This document shows, one piece after another, positions 45,326 through 57,411 of a stretch of DNA of 64,000 nucleotides. Source of the stretch: Parascedosporium putredinis (Eukaryota; Ascomycota; Sordariomycetes; Microascales; Microascaceae); NCBI GenBank assembly GCA_949357655.1, contig CASHTG010000019.1, forward strand, positions 682,001 to 746,000, given 5' to 3'. The stretch's first letter is position 1. Every line of letters begins with the position of its first letter. The translations under genes were made by a program, and so were the position numbers. The notes below the pieces were generated by a model, which saw only the letters and a list, made by a program, of their open reading frames with translations, did no database searches and had not been told where the DNA came from.

Positions 45326-46917
45326 CGCGGCTCTTTGCTGCCTCCCCTTGTAGGCGGCTTCAATGCGGGACAAGTTATGATGGGTCAAGTTGTAGGAAGA
45401 AGAGGGAAGAAGTCGAGATGACTGGTGAAAGAAGCACCGCTGTTCCCACCCTCTAACTTCTTCGTACCCAAAAAGCCCTCCAACAAATTTCGCCCCGTGA
45501 CTTATACGCCTCAACATGAATGCTCTCACGTACTGCTTCTGTTGCTTTTGCCGTTTTGTGTTCTCCTCGCCGCATCCCTTGCGGCCGGAAACAACGCCGT
45601 TCTGATACCGGGCCAATTTGGCCGCGCACACTCGGAGAAAAGTCTTGGCGGGCCGTGACGACCGCTAACTGCGCCGCCCAAGGGAGTCGCTGGTGGTGCC
45701 AAGCTGAATGGGCAGGCAGGCAGCTTTAGTATGGCGGGTGCTGGTTGTGGACGAATGAGCAAAGTTCCCCAAGCAGATCCACCTTGGGAAGGAAGTGGTT
45801 TCAATGTTCTCTGGAGCTGGAGCGCTCAAGCTTGCTTATCTTATCGCCCGGACCCGCCCGTGCCACAAGCACAAGACCTGCCGCAAGCCCCGCCAAGCGC
45901 GGACAGAGATAGCTCAATTTGACCCATTTGACCCATTTGATCCAATGCTGGAAGCCCATGCATCCAGAGATCCATCTCTGGATCCATTCAATCAATCATC
46001 CTAATTGATGGGGTCCTCTCATTGGATGCACCAATGAATCAACTCCAAGTCCCCCAAGAGCACAGCGTTGAACTGGCCAGCAAGCCAGGTCAAGACCGGG
46101 CAGTCAGCACTCGAGTGCAGGATCAATGGATCTCAACTATCGCTCCAACCCCACTAAAGCTAATCAGTCCATTCAATCAATCAGCCGCTCCCTTGATTGC
46201 CCCATTGAGCACACCCAAGACTGATACCGTGCTTGCGTGCCCCAAGGCCAGAGCCGCCCCCTGTGTCTCGACTCTTCGTCCACGGTGCTGTCAACCCTCC
46301 AGAGAGACCCCACCTCCCTCAGCACTCGTGCCAGGGCCGGAACGCACTTGACCCCTCAGATCTACACCCTCCAGTCCTCCTGGAACTACCCCAGCTCTGC
46401 CTCGAGCTCCTGAGATCAAAACTGGGCGAGCCACCATGATCCGGCCTGGAGTCGCTGTGGAATCTTGAAGTCTTCCGTGTGCATGCGTGCATGTGTGCAT
46501 GTGCTACCCCCTGCACCACACACACCTCCCCTGCACCTCTTCACTTGTGCTCTAGCCTTGGGCCCATCCACGAATTGATCTAATACGCTCTCGTGGACCT
46601 CGACTGCTCCCCATTCCGTGCACACCCCCAACCACGGCGTCCCCCTTACACCACCTTGTTGAGGCCCGACTTAGGTTTCCCGGCCTTGACTCCCCTCTCC
46701 TTTCCGCCTTTCCTCCCCTTCACTCTCCATCCCCAAGCTTCAAGCGTCAACCAACATCGGCAAACACTTCCATTTTTTGCCTACAGTTCTTTCTCGCGAC
46801 GATACCGTTGTTTCTGCCCCTCTATTCAAATCTCGGGTCCCATACTACACCAACTCTTTCCCGCCGTCCTTGTCCGTCGACCCGTCAACTTTGCCCCCGT
46901 GCCCCACCTCGCCCGCC
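45326..46917. other. Divergent promoter region between FEX and UPRT
   Basis: No gene. From 45910 to 46220 there are many short direct and inverted motifs (gacccattt repeats, GATCC and ATCAAT units) and a 22-bp near-perfect palindrome (45962-45983). A GTGCATGT-rich patch lies at 46480-46505. The final 250 bp are pyrimidine-rich, as expected for the UPRT leader. Confidence 0.5.
45962..45983. repeat. Inverted repeat with 10-bp arms and 2-nt spacer
   Basis: atccagagat, cc, atctctggat: the arms are exact reverse complements. It lies in the FEX/UPRT divergent region. It could be a dimeric factor site or extrude as a hairpin; function unknown. Confidence 0.75.
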
Positions 46918-47986
46918 ATGACGACCGTCGCCGACCTCCCCGCCAACGTGCGCGTTTCCTCTCATCCATGCCTCCAGGCCAAACTCAGCCAGCTCCGATC
47001 CGCGAAAGCGAGCGCCAGGGATGTCAAGGCCTTGATTCACGAGATTTCCACCATTCTCGGCTGCGAGGCCCTAGCCAGCGCCATCGTGTCTGCGCCAGGC
47101 CCGAAAGTAGGACACTCTCTCTTTCCGCCCCTTCCCCCATCCCCAATCTAGGCTGTGATAGAAATGGGCCTTTGGATTTTCCTTGTCCCGACGTTGCATG
47201 GATTTCGGTGCTTCTCTCGAAATCCCCGTAAATCTTCTATACGCACGTGCGGCTGTGTTTCTGTGTGGGCTCCTTTTCTAACCTTGGCTGGGCAATCGCG
47301 CGTCTATAGGAGAAGACGCCCCTCGGCTTTGAATACACCACGACAGATATCCACCCCAAGACCATGAGCCTCGTGCCTATTCTTCGCTCCGGCCTCGGCA
47401 TGGTTGACGGTATGTTGTTCTCTCCTCCTCATAGGCCCCACGCTCTACCGTCACTGGAAATCTTCCCATTTTACTCCGGAGAGACAAGAGAACCGAGACG
47501 TACACCTATTTTCCCTTCTTCTTCTTGTGAGCAAATGCTAACCTAGTCTTTCATTTTCTCCTTTTCCCCTCCAGCCATCCAAGCCATTCTCCCCGCGCCG
47601 TGCCCGTCCACCACCTCGGCCTCTACCGCGAGCCCACTACCCTCGAGCCCGTCGAGTACTACAACAACCTGTCCTCCCACGCCGCGGACCCCGAGGACCC
47701 CTCCCCCAACTCCGCCAGCAGCCTCGCCATCATCCTCGACCCCATCATCGCCACTGGCGGCACGAGCGTCGCCGCCATCCAGACCCTCCGAGAATGGGGT
47801 GCCCAGCGTATCCTCGTCATCTCCATTCTTGGCGCTGCCTCTGGCCTCAAGCACGCCGCCGAAGAGTGGCCCGAGGGCACTGAGATTTGGGTCGCTGGCG
47901 TCGACGAGGAGATTACCAGCGGCGGAATGATCAAGCCCGGCTTGGGCGACGTAGGTGATAGGCTGTTCTTGACCGTTGGCAAATAA
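46918..47986 (+). CDS. FUR1: Uracil phosphoribosyltransferase
   Basis: Exons are 46918-47106, 47310-47409 and 47575-47986, giving 233 aa after one C is restored at 47591-47594. The start follows a pyrimidine-rich leader. Family landmarks: SSHPCLQAKLSQLRS at the N-terminus, MSLVPILRSGLGMVD before intron 2, VPVHHLGLYRE, the PRPP loop ILDPIIATGGTSVAA, and the uracil-binding end GDVGDRLFLT. It converts uracil plus PRPP into UMP in pyrimidine salvage and activates 5-fluorouracil. Introns are 203 and 165 nt. It is convergent with DNA ligase IV, with 315 bp between the stops. Confidence 0.93.
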
Positions 47987-48301
47987 AAATCAAAATCAAG
48001 AAAAAGAAAACAGGTACAAGAGGAGAATATGATGTGGGGATATGGGACAAAGCTACCCTAGTGTTCTCACCTCATCTTATTCTTCATTCCAACAGAGTCC
48101 TCGCAATTTGGTGCCCGACAGCTCAATCATCACGATTGCACGTGCGCGCCAAAGAGATCCGGAAATCGCATATTTGGGGGAAACCACCCTCGGGGAGTTA
48201 TATAGATTGTTCTTTTATATACTCGGCAAGAAGGAACAGAAAAATAAAGATAATTCATCAGTGCCATTTTACGCCGTCCCCCATGTAAACTAAAAAAAAA
48301 C
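47987..48301. other. Intergenic between convergent UPRT and LIG4 stops
   Basis: A-rich 3' UTR-like DNA with nothing further to report. Confidence 0.6.
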
Positions 48302-51300
48302 CTATGTGGCCGTGTAGGACTCCTCGTCCAGTAACGTCCCCTCCTTCCAGCTCTCTTCAACCCACTTGCCCGTAACTATCCTCGGGATCCTTGGCCTCGC
48401 CGCAATCTCCTTCCTCACCTCACCCACGCCGCGTCCGCCGACCCCACCATCAACGACGACCACATGGGTCAGCGCCGGATCGCCCAGGTACCCCACGACG
48501 CCGCCGCCCCCGAAGCGCACGTAATTGCCCAACCTAAAGCTCTCTTCGCCCGACGAAGAAGCGGACCCCGTCTCCGGCGCACCCTCCTCGTCTCCTCCGG
48601 CACCGGCGCCGGTACCGGGCTCGTAAAAGTAGACGACGCACCGATTAAACATTTGGCTCTTGAGCCCCTCGAGCCCGTGTCCGCGCTCGCGGAGCTGCGA
48701 CGTAAACAGGTCCTTGTCGAACGGGTTCGTCAGCCCCTCTAATTTGGGCATATCCCGCAGGATCTGCGCGAGCTCATCGAGGTCGACGTCGCGGGCGTAG
48801 CTGTCCCCGAACCGGTCCGTGTTATCGTCCACCGAGCGCAACAGCGCGGGCGTGGCGTGGAAAAGATGTCCGTCCTCGTAAGGGAGGAGGTAGCCGCCGC
48901 CCGACTGCGCCACGCAGTCGAGCACCCACTTGGGCCGGATGATGTCGACGTCACCCTTCTTCATCAGGCTCGCCACGCCCACGAGCTTCCTGTCCGCCAC
49001 GAGAATCATGCCCGTGCCCGCCGCGGGGCGCTGCACGACCTCGCCGCCGTTCTCCTTGATCACGGCTTCGAGCTGCGCCTTGGTCTTCTTGACGGGCTTG
49101 GCGGCGTCGCTGAGGACGCAGAACTCGAGGCCCTCAAACACCTTGGTTTTGGGGCCGGAGAAGGCCACGGGCGCCGCATCCGTGCCGGCAATCACGAGCT
49201 CCTTCTTGGCGCGCTTGGTGGGCCGGCGCTTGCGGTTCTCCACCTTCATGTCCTTGGTCTCCTGGTCCGCCTTGACCCTCTCGCGGAGGGCGTCGAACTC
49301 GTCCTCGTTGAGCGCCGAGTCCCAGCTCCTGTCCAGCCGCAGGCGCCGGAACCGGGGAACCGCAGCGTGTACCCCGCGGCGAACGTCTTGGACTCGGTGA
49401 TGCTCGCCGCCTTGGCCGAGATGACGACGGAGTCGCGGGGCCGGATCCAGACGTCGGGCTTTTCGAGCCTTTCGCCGCCAGCGAGGCTAATGTACTCGGT
49501 CGGCGGCTTGCTCGAGTCCCACTTGATCCACTTGCCCTCGGTATGATGGCGCACCTCGGCATAGTCCTCGGCCTTGAAGCCGCCGCCGACCTTGAAGAAG
49601 CTCTTGCACTTTTCCGGGTTGGCGCCCGTGGCAATCTCATTCTCCCCGACGCGAAGACCGCATAGGAAACTGGATAGGCCGCCGCCGCGTGGCCCGTGCC
49701 GTAGTATCCGCCGACGATGACGCAGTCGAGCGATTCGCCAAACTCGTCCATGTACTCGGGCTTAACTTTGACCCAGTCATCGTTGCGGCTGTTGAGGCGG
49801 TACATGGATCGGGGTTCTTGAGGACGAGGCCCTCGCCTCCTCGGCGATGACGGTGCGCAGCTCCGTCTCGATATTGTCGGGAGATGTAGACGAGACATGC
49901 GGGTGAATTTCTAGACGACGCTTCATCCCCGGAACGGCGCTCTGCAGCGCGCGATACCGATCTCGCAAGGTATACTGCGCGAGCTGCGTGTCGTTGAGGT
50001 AGAGGATGTCAAAGACGAAAAAACGGGTCGTAGGTCCTTTTCCGCGCCGTCACCAGCCACGCCAGTCTTTTCCTTGTTCGCAGCGGTCTTAAGACTCCCG
50101 AAAGCGTCGGGCATATCCTCCTTCATGTTCCACGCCACCATCTCCCCGTCCAAGATGACGTTGCGAACCTTGGGAGAAAAGGCGCCCTTGAGGAACCGGG
50201 TGAGGGCGGACGGCTCCTCGTACCCAGATCCGTACAATTCCGTGTAGTCCTTCGCCTTGCGGGAGCAGAAGAAAAAGGACTTGCCACCCGGCTTGTCAGG
50301 ACTGTCGCTCATGTGCAGTTGCATCCTCTCCCCGTCGAGCTTCACTTCGATCCAGTACTCTGGGTCATCCTCGGTTACGCCGAGGTGGTTGACCATCTTC
50401 GAAAAGGTCGTAGAGGTCTGGAACTGCGCGAGCTGGGGCTGGAACGGTTGGCCCAGCCGCAGGCCTGTCTCTTCTTGCTGCAGCCTGATACTCGGGTCGC
50501 GCAGCTGCCAGCAGACCTGCCGCAGACTAGACGAAACGCTAAAGAGTGCCTCAGCATCCGGGTGCCAGTTGTAAAAACTGTGCTCTCGGAGGCGCCAATC
50601 TTCATCTGCTTCAGGATGATGCGGATGAGCCAGAGCATTTCCTCGGCGTTCATCCGGAGGTAGAAGATTTGGAAGACGGCCAGATTCTCCGTCTCGCTCG
50701 ACGACGCAGAAAGTTTGTCGAGGAGCTCGTTGACGTCGGCGACCGTTAGATCACCTACCTCGGTCCTCATGGGTCGCTTGGAAATCACTTCGTAGCACCG
50801 GCCGGGAAAGTCGCCCGCCATCCGAGCGGCAAACGTCTGGCCGGGCAGTTTCCAGTGGAGGAGGTTGTACCCATCCTCGGAGTTACGATCGATCTTGAGC
50901 AGCTTGACGAGGAGCTTGCCAATGTTGCTTTCCTTGAGGCCGTACACGGTCCGATCGCGATCCTTGTCCGGAAGGATCAAGCGCATGGCCGGGTAAAAGT
51001 CGTCGCCGACCTCGGCGCGCCACCGGGAGACGAAGCGCTCGATAATGTGGCGCTTCTGCTCCTGAACGGAGGCACCGCCACCCGTGCGAGTCTTGGGCCG
51101 ACCGGGCACAGGACCAGAGGCATTCTTCCGGAGGTCGATGAGGGGTTGAATAGAGATTTGAACAGCTCTGAGAATAGGAGAGTCTTGCGAAAGTTCCTGG
51201 GGCGATCCGGATAGCTGTCACCGTGGGTGGGAAGGTAAGCAGAAGCCTCTCACGATGAGAGTGAAAACAAAATGCATGAGTACACATACGTCTCATTGAC

Positions 51301-51393
51301 GCCTACCGAGGCAGACTCTTCGCCATACATACGCTCATCTTCTTCAAGCGCGTCCGGATCGGGGGACGTGGGCCGCTTCACGCGCTGGCTCAT
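48302..51393 (-). CDS. LIG4: DNA ligase IV (non-homologous end joining)
   Basis: Exons are 51290-51393 and 48302-51214. Restoring seven bases (51142, 50573, 50018, 49830, 49811, 49693 and 49354 runs) gives exactly 1007 aa, the usual size. The N-terminal DNA-binding domain includes FKSLFNPLIDLRKN and LKESNIGKLLVKLL. The nucleotidyltransferase core has motif I EVKLDGERMQLH (Lys adenylated by ATP), motif III VRNVILDGEMVAW, and motif V region with LNSRNDDWVKVKPEYMDE. Two BRCT domains follow (DIIRPKWVLDCVAQ and PRIVTGKWVEESW), flanking the linker that binds the XRCC4/Lif1 partner. It seals double-strand breaks in the nucleus. The start at 51393 (MSQRVKRP) is preferred over an in-frame upstream ATG at 51450. 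Confidence 0.94.
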
Positions 51394-52076
51394 GGTGAGA
51401 GGAAATGCGTTGCGCTCGACAACTCCTTTCGTGGGACCCTTCTTGATCACGCCGCCGATGAAAATGGGATGTTAGGGAGGGGCAGCGAAGAGAGGATAGA
51501 GCTGTAAGTGATGGTACAAATGATCAATGCTACATTGAAAAAAGAATTGGAAAGGAGAGTGATTGATATATACGTGTCTCATGGGGAAACATTGCCCGTT
51601 TGGAACCGAGCTCAATTGGCCCTGCTTGGATTGTTCGCAGTGGCTACACTTGCTGGTGTTTTGAGCAGCAACCTTTTGCGCCGCGCTTGGTGGGCTGGTT
51701 GGATGTCGATTGGCGATTTTGGGACAAGGGCGGCACGTCTGCCTGGAGTTGCCCTTCTGAATATTTGGATAGTGAGGTATACCTTGTATAGGAATAGCAC
51801 ATACCCCACCAACCACAACTCAACTATGTACTTGGCCAAGTAATAGCTCCCATCCTCCTTCGTTCCTGCCGCAGCTAAGCTTCATCGAATAACCTTGGCC
51901 CCCTGTCAGTACAGTATGTTGATTGTGCACGGCAGAGAATAGAGGGTCAAGAGACTGAATTGACTGAATTGGATCATGATATTCGTGAGATCGCCCCCAG
52001 ACGTATTGGAGACATTTCTACCAAAGTAACTACTATCTACACAACTGATCATTCTCTTCCCACCCCTCTCGACGCC
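51394..52076. other. Intergenic: LIG4 promoter and 3' region of the dioxygenase gene
   Basis: No gene recognised. A plus-strand open frame at 51508-51843 has no family features. Confidence 0.5.
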
Positions 52077-53172
52077 TTAAAGGTCAATCTGGTTTCCCCA
52101 ATAGTAGGTAAACACATCAATGCCAATAAAATCATCCTTGTAGTTCCCCGTCTTTTCCTCGCCGCCAGCCGCAGCACACACGAGCAGCGGGAGGAAGTGT
52201 TCCCCGCCCCTCTTGGGGTGCATCTCGTCCGCGTGGGGCAGCTGTCTCCAGCCAGCAAGGGCGGCCGCCCTCTCCCCGGCCGATTCTTTGCTCACGGCCT
52301 CGGTCAGCGCGGTGTTCCACTCGTCGGAGCGCTTCCGCATGGGCGTGGCGCCGCCGAGCTGGCGGCCCATCATGAGCTCGCCCATCTTGGCCAGGTTATG
52401 CATGGAGGCGAAGCCGGAGCCGATGATGGCGATGTTTTCGTCGCGCAGAGTCTCGAGGGCGCGGCCCATGGCAAAGTGCTGCGCGGGGTCCTCGGACTTG
52501 AGCACGGATACCTGGACAATGGGGATGTCGGCCTTGGGGTTAACGAGGGTCATGGGCACGAAGACGCCGTGGTCCCAGTCGCGCTTGGCGTCGAGAACGG
52601 GCTCCAAGCCCTGCTTCTCCATGGCGGCCTTGACTTTTTCCGCAATGCTAGGCGAGCCAGGCGCGTCGTACTTGAGGGAGTACGTCTCTTTGGGGAAACC
52701 GTAGTAGTCGTAGTAGAGGCCAGGCTTCTGCGAAGACGTTATGATGGGTGTCGAGGTGGTCCAGTGGGCCGTGACCAGGACAATTGCCTGGGGCGCATCG
52801 GGCGTTCCGAGACGCAGGAGTTTAGGGACCCGGTGCTTTAGGGAGTAGATGATATCCTTGTGGTTCGCGTCTCCCATGATGGGCATGGGACCTTTTGAGT
52901 TTTATCTTGTTAGTTTTACTCGGCAGAGGTCGAGGTAAGCGAACCTCATCTCGATAATTCAAGGCCATCACTTACCTCCCCGTGGGAGAGTGCGATCACG
53001 GGTGCGCGCACCATGTTGACGTTGGCTTTCGATGCCGCCTGGGAGCAGCTGCGGCGGGAATTTTAACGAGCTGCTTGAACCACGCCAGGTTGGAGCCCGA
53101 GTATTGAAATGCTACGGCAACTAACAGACACACAATGGCACTGATGAGGCCTCTTCGTAGGTAGCTCGACAT
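52077..53172 (-). CDS. LigB-type (DODA-like) extradiol ring-cleavage dioxygenase with N-terminal membrane anchor
   Basis: Exons are 52976-53172 and 52077-52891 with an 84-nt intron; two restored bases (53041-53043 and 52978-52981) give 337 aa. The class III extradiol fold is shown by ALSHGGGPMP (metal His), IVLVTAHWTTS (second metal His), DWDHGVFVPM and the catalytic-region His in GSGFASMHNL. Such enzymes open catechol or DOPA-type rings with Fe(II) or Zn(II). Unlike the typical soluble enzyme of about 270-300 aa, this one begins with MSSYLRRG and a hydrophobic helix (residues 9-24), a signal anchor or signal peptide. The splice phase depends on one restored G at the donor exon end and then reads GGGPM, as in the family. 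The substrate is unknown. Confidence 0.85.
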
Positions 53173-54396
53173 GTATGTGGAGAGGGGGAGGAAGATTAAA
53201 TGGTGGGATAGGGAAGCGGCGGGGTTATATAATCGCACACGGGAGTCTATTGGTGAAGTGTACTATTGGCCTTTCAACCAGTCCCGAACGAGTACAAGTG
53301 TGACGCAATTGACAAAAGGATCAAGTCGAAGCTTCCACGGCAGGCGTCGGGCCGTTGCTTCCCTTGGAAAATGGCTTGAGCTGGACGGGGAAGGGGAGGG
53401 TGTGCTGCTGAGCGCTCGGCGTCTGACCTCAATGGTTTCGTAGGGATGGACAAAGTATACGAATTCGATTATAAACCTGACAAAGAGACACTAATGTGGA
53501 CGGAGGCAAATGGGGGAAACTGAAGGGAGGAGGGAAAAAAACTTGTGACGCCTTTTGAGACTTCACACCCTTTTCCGTTCCAATCAAGCGTTTATGAACG
53601 AAAGAGCTAGAGAGCTCTCGACTTGGGAGAAGAGCTCCAATATCCCCCACCATCGGAAGAGGGGCCGGCCCTACCTACTTCAGGGTCCACTACGTGAAAT
53701 CGATCAATTGATCCATGGATCAGTCGAGTGCAAGTGGAATCAGATAGAGAGACGCCTGAAATTGAACCAAGCTTCCCGGGAATACGGCTCTCTCCTGTTA
53801 GACTTCGGAATTATCTACGGGTGGACCACTTGATGCTCAATCAACAATTTGATCTCAGTGCTCACTGGAGTCAACTCGGCTTACACCAGAACGATGACCA
53901 CGAAAGGACCCATGAGCCTCGGGCATTACTAAGTTTTTGCAAAGCTTCCCGTCAGCATTGCTAACCAAGCACCATCACACCAAGAACCATTGGTTGAATC
54001 GTGGGGCTTACAAATCGTACACTCGGGGCTATCTCAACCAGCAACGGAGAGATTCTTCCTTTGATGGCCGGACTTGGTATGAGAAACTAATCAAATTACA
54101 TTTTGCTTGCACGCTGATGTGGGAGGCGACTTGGCCCCGATGTCAAATCTGCTGCGCTGCTAGTCTTTGCTCTTCACAATTCGGATTTAAAAATTCACCA
54201 TTGATCCCTGGTGGGGTCTCACGCCATTTCATGAGCAATTTGAACTGGAGGTCCGCCTAAGGTTGGATGTAGATGGAAACTATGATTATGCGTATCTACG
54301 CGTATCCGCCAAAGTAGGTATCCACAAAGGGGAGGGAACAATGAAAAGAAAAAGGACTTTAGTATATAAGAGTAGTAAGATCTTAAATCCCTAGAT
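53173..54396. other. Intergenic: dioxygenase promoter and 3' region of the amidohydrolase gene
   Basis: No gene recognised. Contains the 12-bp palindrome GATCAATTGATC at 53702-53713, which overlaps ATCCATGGAT (53711-53720). Confidence 0.5.
53702..53720. repeat. Overlapping palindromes GATCAATTGATC and ATCCATGGAT
   Basis: Both are perfect palindromes in non-coding DNA. The first shares its CAATTG core with the palindrome at 4960-4973. Confidence 0.7.
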
Positions 54397-57300
54397 CTAC
54401 ACCATCACATCTACCGAAGTACCAAGGCCGACCGCCTTGATGCGCGATCCAATCTCGAGCGGATGGCCGTCAAACACAACAAAATCCGTGGTACCGCGGC
54501 CCTCTGGCTCGTCGATGCCCAGGAGCTTGTAAACATTGGTAGAGACAAGATCCAGTGCTTCCCTCTCGCTGAGACGGCCCTCACTATTGCGATACGCAAT
54601 GCCCGCGTGCAGCGCGAGGTCACGCACAACCCAGTCTTCGTAGAGCCCAATGGCCACGACAACGCCGGCCTCGACCAGAGCGTCGATGGCGGTGCCGTTC
54701 GTCAGCGGTGCACCTGTGAGGGAGCGCCTCTCTTCCCATGTAGTGCTATACGGGAGAAGCGGGGCAAGGACGACGCCCACCTCCGCTTCGCCGAGCTCCT
54801 TGGCGACAATGTGCGACTCGGCACCGCCAAGGATGGCAACCCGGAGCTTAGGGTGGGTTTGGCTGGAGCTCGCATCGGCAATGGCCTTCTCGACGTCCGA
54901 CTTGAGTCTGATGATGGCCGCCAAGGTGTTGGCGCTGTGGGCCGAGAGCACAAGGGCCAACTCTCCCTTGACAACCTTTCTGAGGAAGGCCTTTTCCGAG
55001 TACGGGTCCGTGATTTTCTCCTCCGAGTTGGTAATGGCTTCGAGGAGCTTGATCTTAATGCACCGACGGCGCTCGAGATGGAAGGGGTATCGCCAGACTT
55101 GGCGTCGAGAGTGAGGCTGTAGTGAACTGAAACGTCGTCGCCCCAGACCGCGCCATCGCTTAGGGGTGTTTGGCTCCCGTGCGGAACCCGACTGCGGTTC
55201 CGTGACGAGAGATGCCTCCCGAGTGATTCGGCGCAGTAATAGCCTTGGTGATGCCGTACTGGTTCGCAACGTGGAGCTTCTTGCTATCAAGGGCGAGGCC
55301 GTCGAGGGCACGGCTAAAAGCGCTACCGCCGCTTGCGCCGTTGTCGGTGTCGCGCTCCGCGTCGATGTCATTGAGGCCAATCAGGGATCCAAAAGCAGTT
55401 AGACCATTGGTCAAGGCTCCATTCTTGAGATTGACCATCTTGACATCCGCTTCGGCAGCCGCGCGCAACTCAGCCTCACATCTGCCAAAGCAGGAAAGCT
55501 TGCCGTCCGTTACCACGACGTTGAGGGACCCAAAGGCCGTTGCCCGACCAGAGAGCCAAACGTTGGCTACACCGGTGAAGACGACATCTTTATAGTTGAC
55601 TGGGACGTCTTCGGGAATGTTGCCGAGGCTCTCGTCTGGCTTGATGGGATCCGATGCCGGCTTCTTTAGCTCCACCGGATCCTCAAACTGGGAGATGCCA
55701 TCGATCCAAACCTGAACGGGGGCTGCTCCAACGCTAAGCGGATCGCTATCCCAGACGACGATATCGGCGTCGAACCCGGGCTTGACCTTGCCCAGCCTCT
55801 CCCCCATGCCAAGAAGGCGCGCCGGGATCGACGTCACGCTGGACAGGGCGGCATGGTAGGGAAGACCGTACTTGTAGCCTTTGGCCGCCTCAAAAACGAC
55901 GTGCTGGGCGTTGAGGACGGGGTTATCACTAACGTAGACGGTCTCGAGACCATGGTCCCACAAAATCTTGCCGGCATACTCTGAGCCGACGAAGGACTCG
56001 GCCTTGTAGTACATGTTATCGGCAAACAAGGCGGAGGCGGGGGTGTTGCCCCAAGCCCGTCTTAGGACCTGTCATTCCGGGTCAGTGTAATTGCTCAAGT
56101 ATTACGTCCCAAAGATGTATAGGAAATGACGGGCCCCCGAATCCATCAGGAGCAAGTGGGGAAAGCGAGTGGAAACCATCAGCATTGAGGTTACGATACG
56201 TACCTCGGGAACGAGAAAAGTACTGTGGGCGTGGTGGAAGGCCCGGACGGAAAACTTGAACTCGTTGGTGTGATCCACAAAGCTTTCCAGGTCGGGCACT
56301 GTGTAGCAGTGGGTGTTGACGTGCACCTGTCCTCGGAGAACGGCACCGAGCGATTCCCACTTGAGCTCCTCGGGGAGATATTGGGGCATGTTCTCGGCGC
56401 CTATAGCCTCAGCCTTGGCGCACCAGTCGTCCTGATCCCTCACGAGCTTGGTAGCCTCCTCGAAGGCGTGACGGAAGTACCAAGACTCGCCCATGCGGCT
56501 AAAGGGCCCGCGACCGACCTTGCCGTACACGCGCTTCGCATTCTCGCCACATGCCATCTTCATGTATCGCCAGTTGCGTTCGGGATCGGCAAACATGTCC
56601 TCAATGCTTAGTTCGCTGCGGCCGTCTTGCTTTCCGACGGCGTGCTTGATGAGAAAGGCCTCGCCGCCAATGTTGTTACCAGAGCCGGGGAGCACCAAGC
56701 TTGTGGTCACGCCGCCAGACTTGATGACCTGGATCTGATGATCCAGAGGCTGGATAGCATCCCAGGATCGTACGTAAGGGGTGATATCGTCCGACATCTC
56801 GTTGGTGTCCTCATTTCCGCGGATGGAGGGAAGGGAGTCCACACCGGCATGGCTGTGCATGTCGATGATGCCCGAGGTTAGCTGGCGACCGTGGGCGTCG
56901 TAGACTTGGGTACCATGGGGCAGAGAGGCAAGCGAGATTCCGGCCTCAACTTTTGGATCAGTCCACCGTCGACGAACACGTCGGTCTTGATCCATGCGTA
57001 GCCCTTGCCAGCACGGGCATCCTCTTCGCTTGTGCCTTCAGCAGGCTCGCCAACCCAGACCGTGGCATTGCGGATGAGGGTGGGCTTAGTTCCGTCAACG
57101 AAACGACCATTCCTTTCGCGACCGAGGCCTTTGGGGTCTTCGGGTCTTCGCTGCAGCTTCTTGCAGGTCTCGAGGTTCGCCTGGAGCCGGGTGGCAGACA
57201 GCTGAGACGAACGTGACCAAAAGCGAAGGCTGCGAAGTTGCTCGAGCTGCGAATAAGTGATGAAAGCGACGCAAAACAAGAACGCAAGCCGCAAGACCCT

Positions 57301-57411
57301 GGAGCGTCTCAGGTTTCGGCGCCGGGCCGCGGGGTTGAATCGCTTCGGAGGAAGGCTGGGAATGGCTTCTCCGGCCCCGAGGGGAAGGAGCCCCTCCTTC
57401 TCGGGATGCAT
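54397..57411 (-). CDS. Large membrane-anchored metal-dependent amidohydrolase
   Basis: Exons are 56204-57411 and 54397-56068 with a 135-nt intron; three restored bases (56951-56954, 55163-55166, about 55053) give 960 aa. After a cytosolic N-terminus rich in Arg, a hydrophobic helix (about residues 41-55, VLRLAFLFCVAFITY) makes it a type II membrane protein. The amidohydrolase fold follows: LIRNATVWVG, GIIDMHSHAGVDS (HxH metal site), RAFHHAHST, SDNPVLNAQHVVFEAAK, and GKVKPGFDADIVVWDSDPL near the end of the first module. A second, partly repeated module carries VVAIGLYEDW, LALHAGIAYRNSEGRLS, and TTDFVVFDGHPLEIGS. Related large fungal proteins are annotated as imidazolonepropionase-like amidohydrolases. 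The substrate is unknown. Confidence 0.82.

Noticed and set aside
45326..45631. N-terminal extension of FEX from an upstream start at 45631
   Set aside because: The extra residues are Lys/Arg/Gln-rich and unlike FEX N-termini; the segment fits an untranslated leader, so the start at 45325 was kept.
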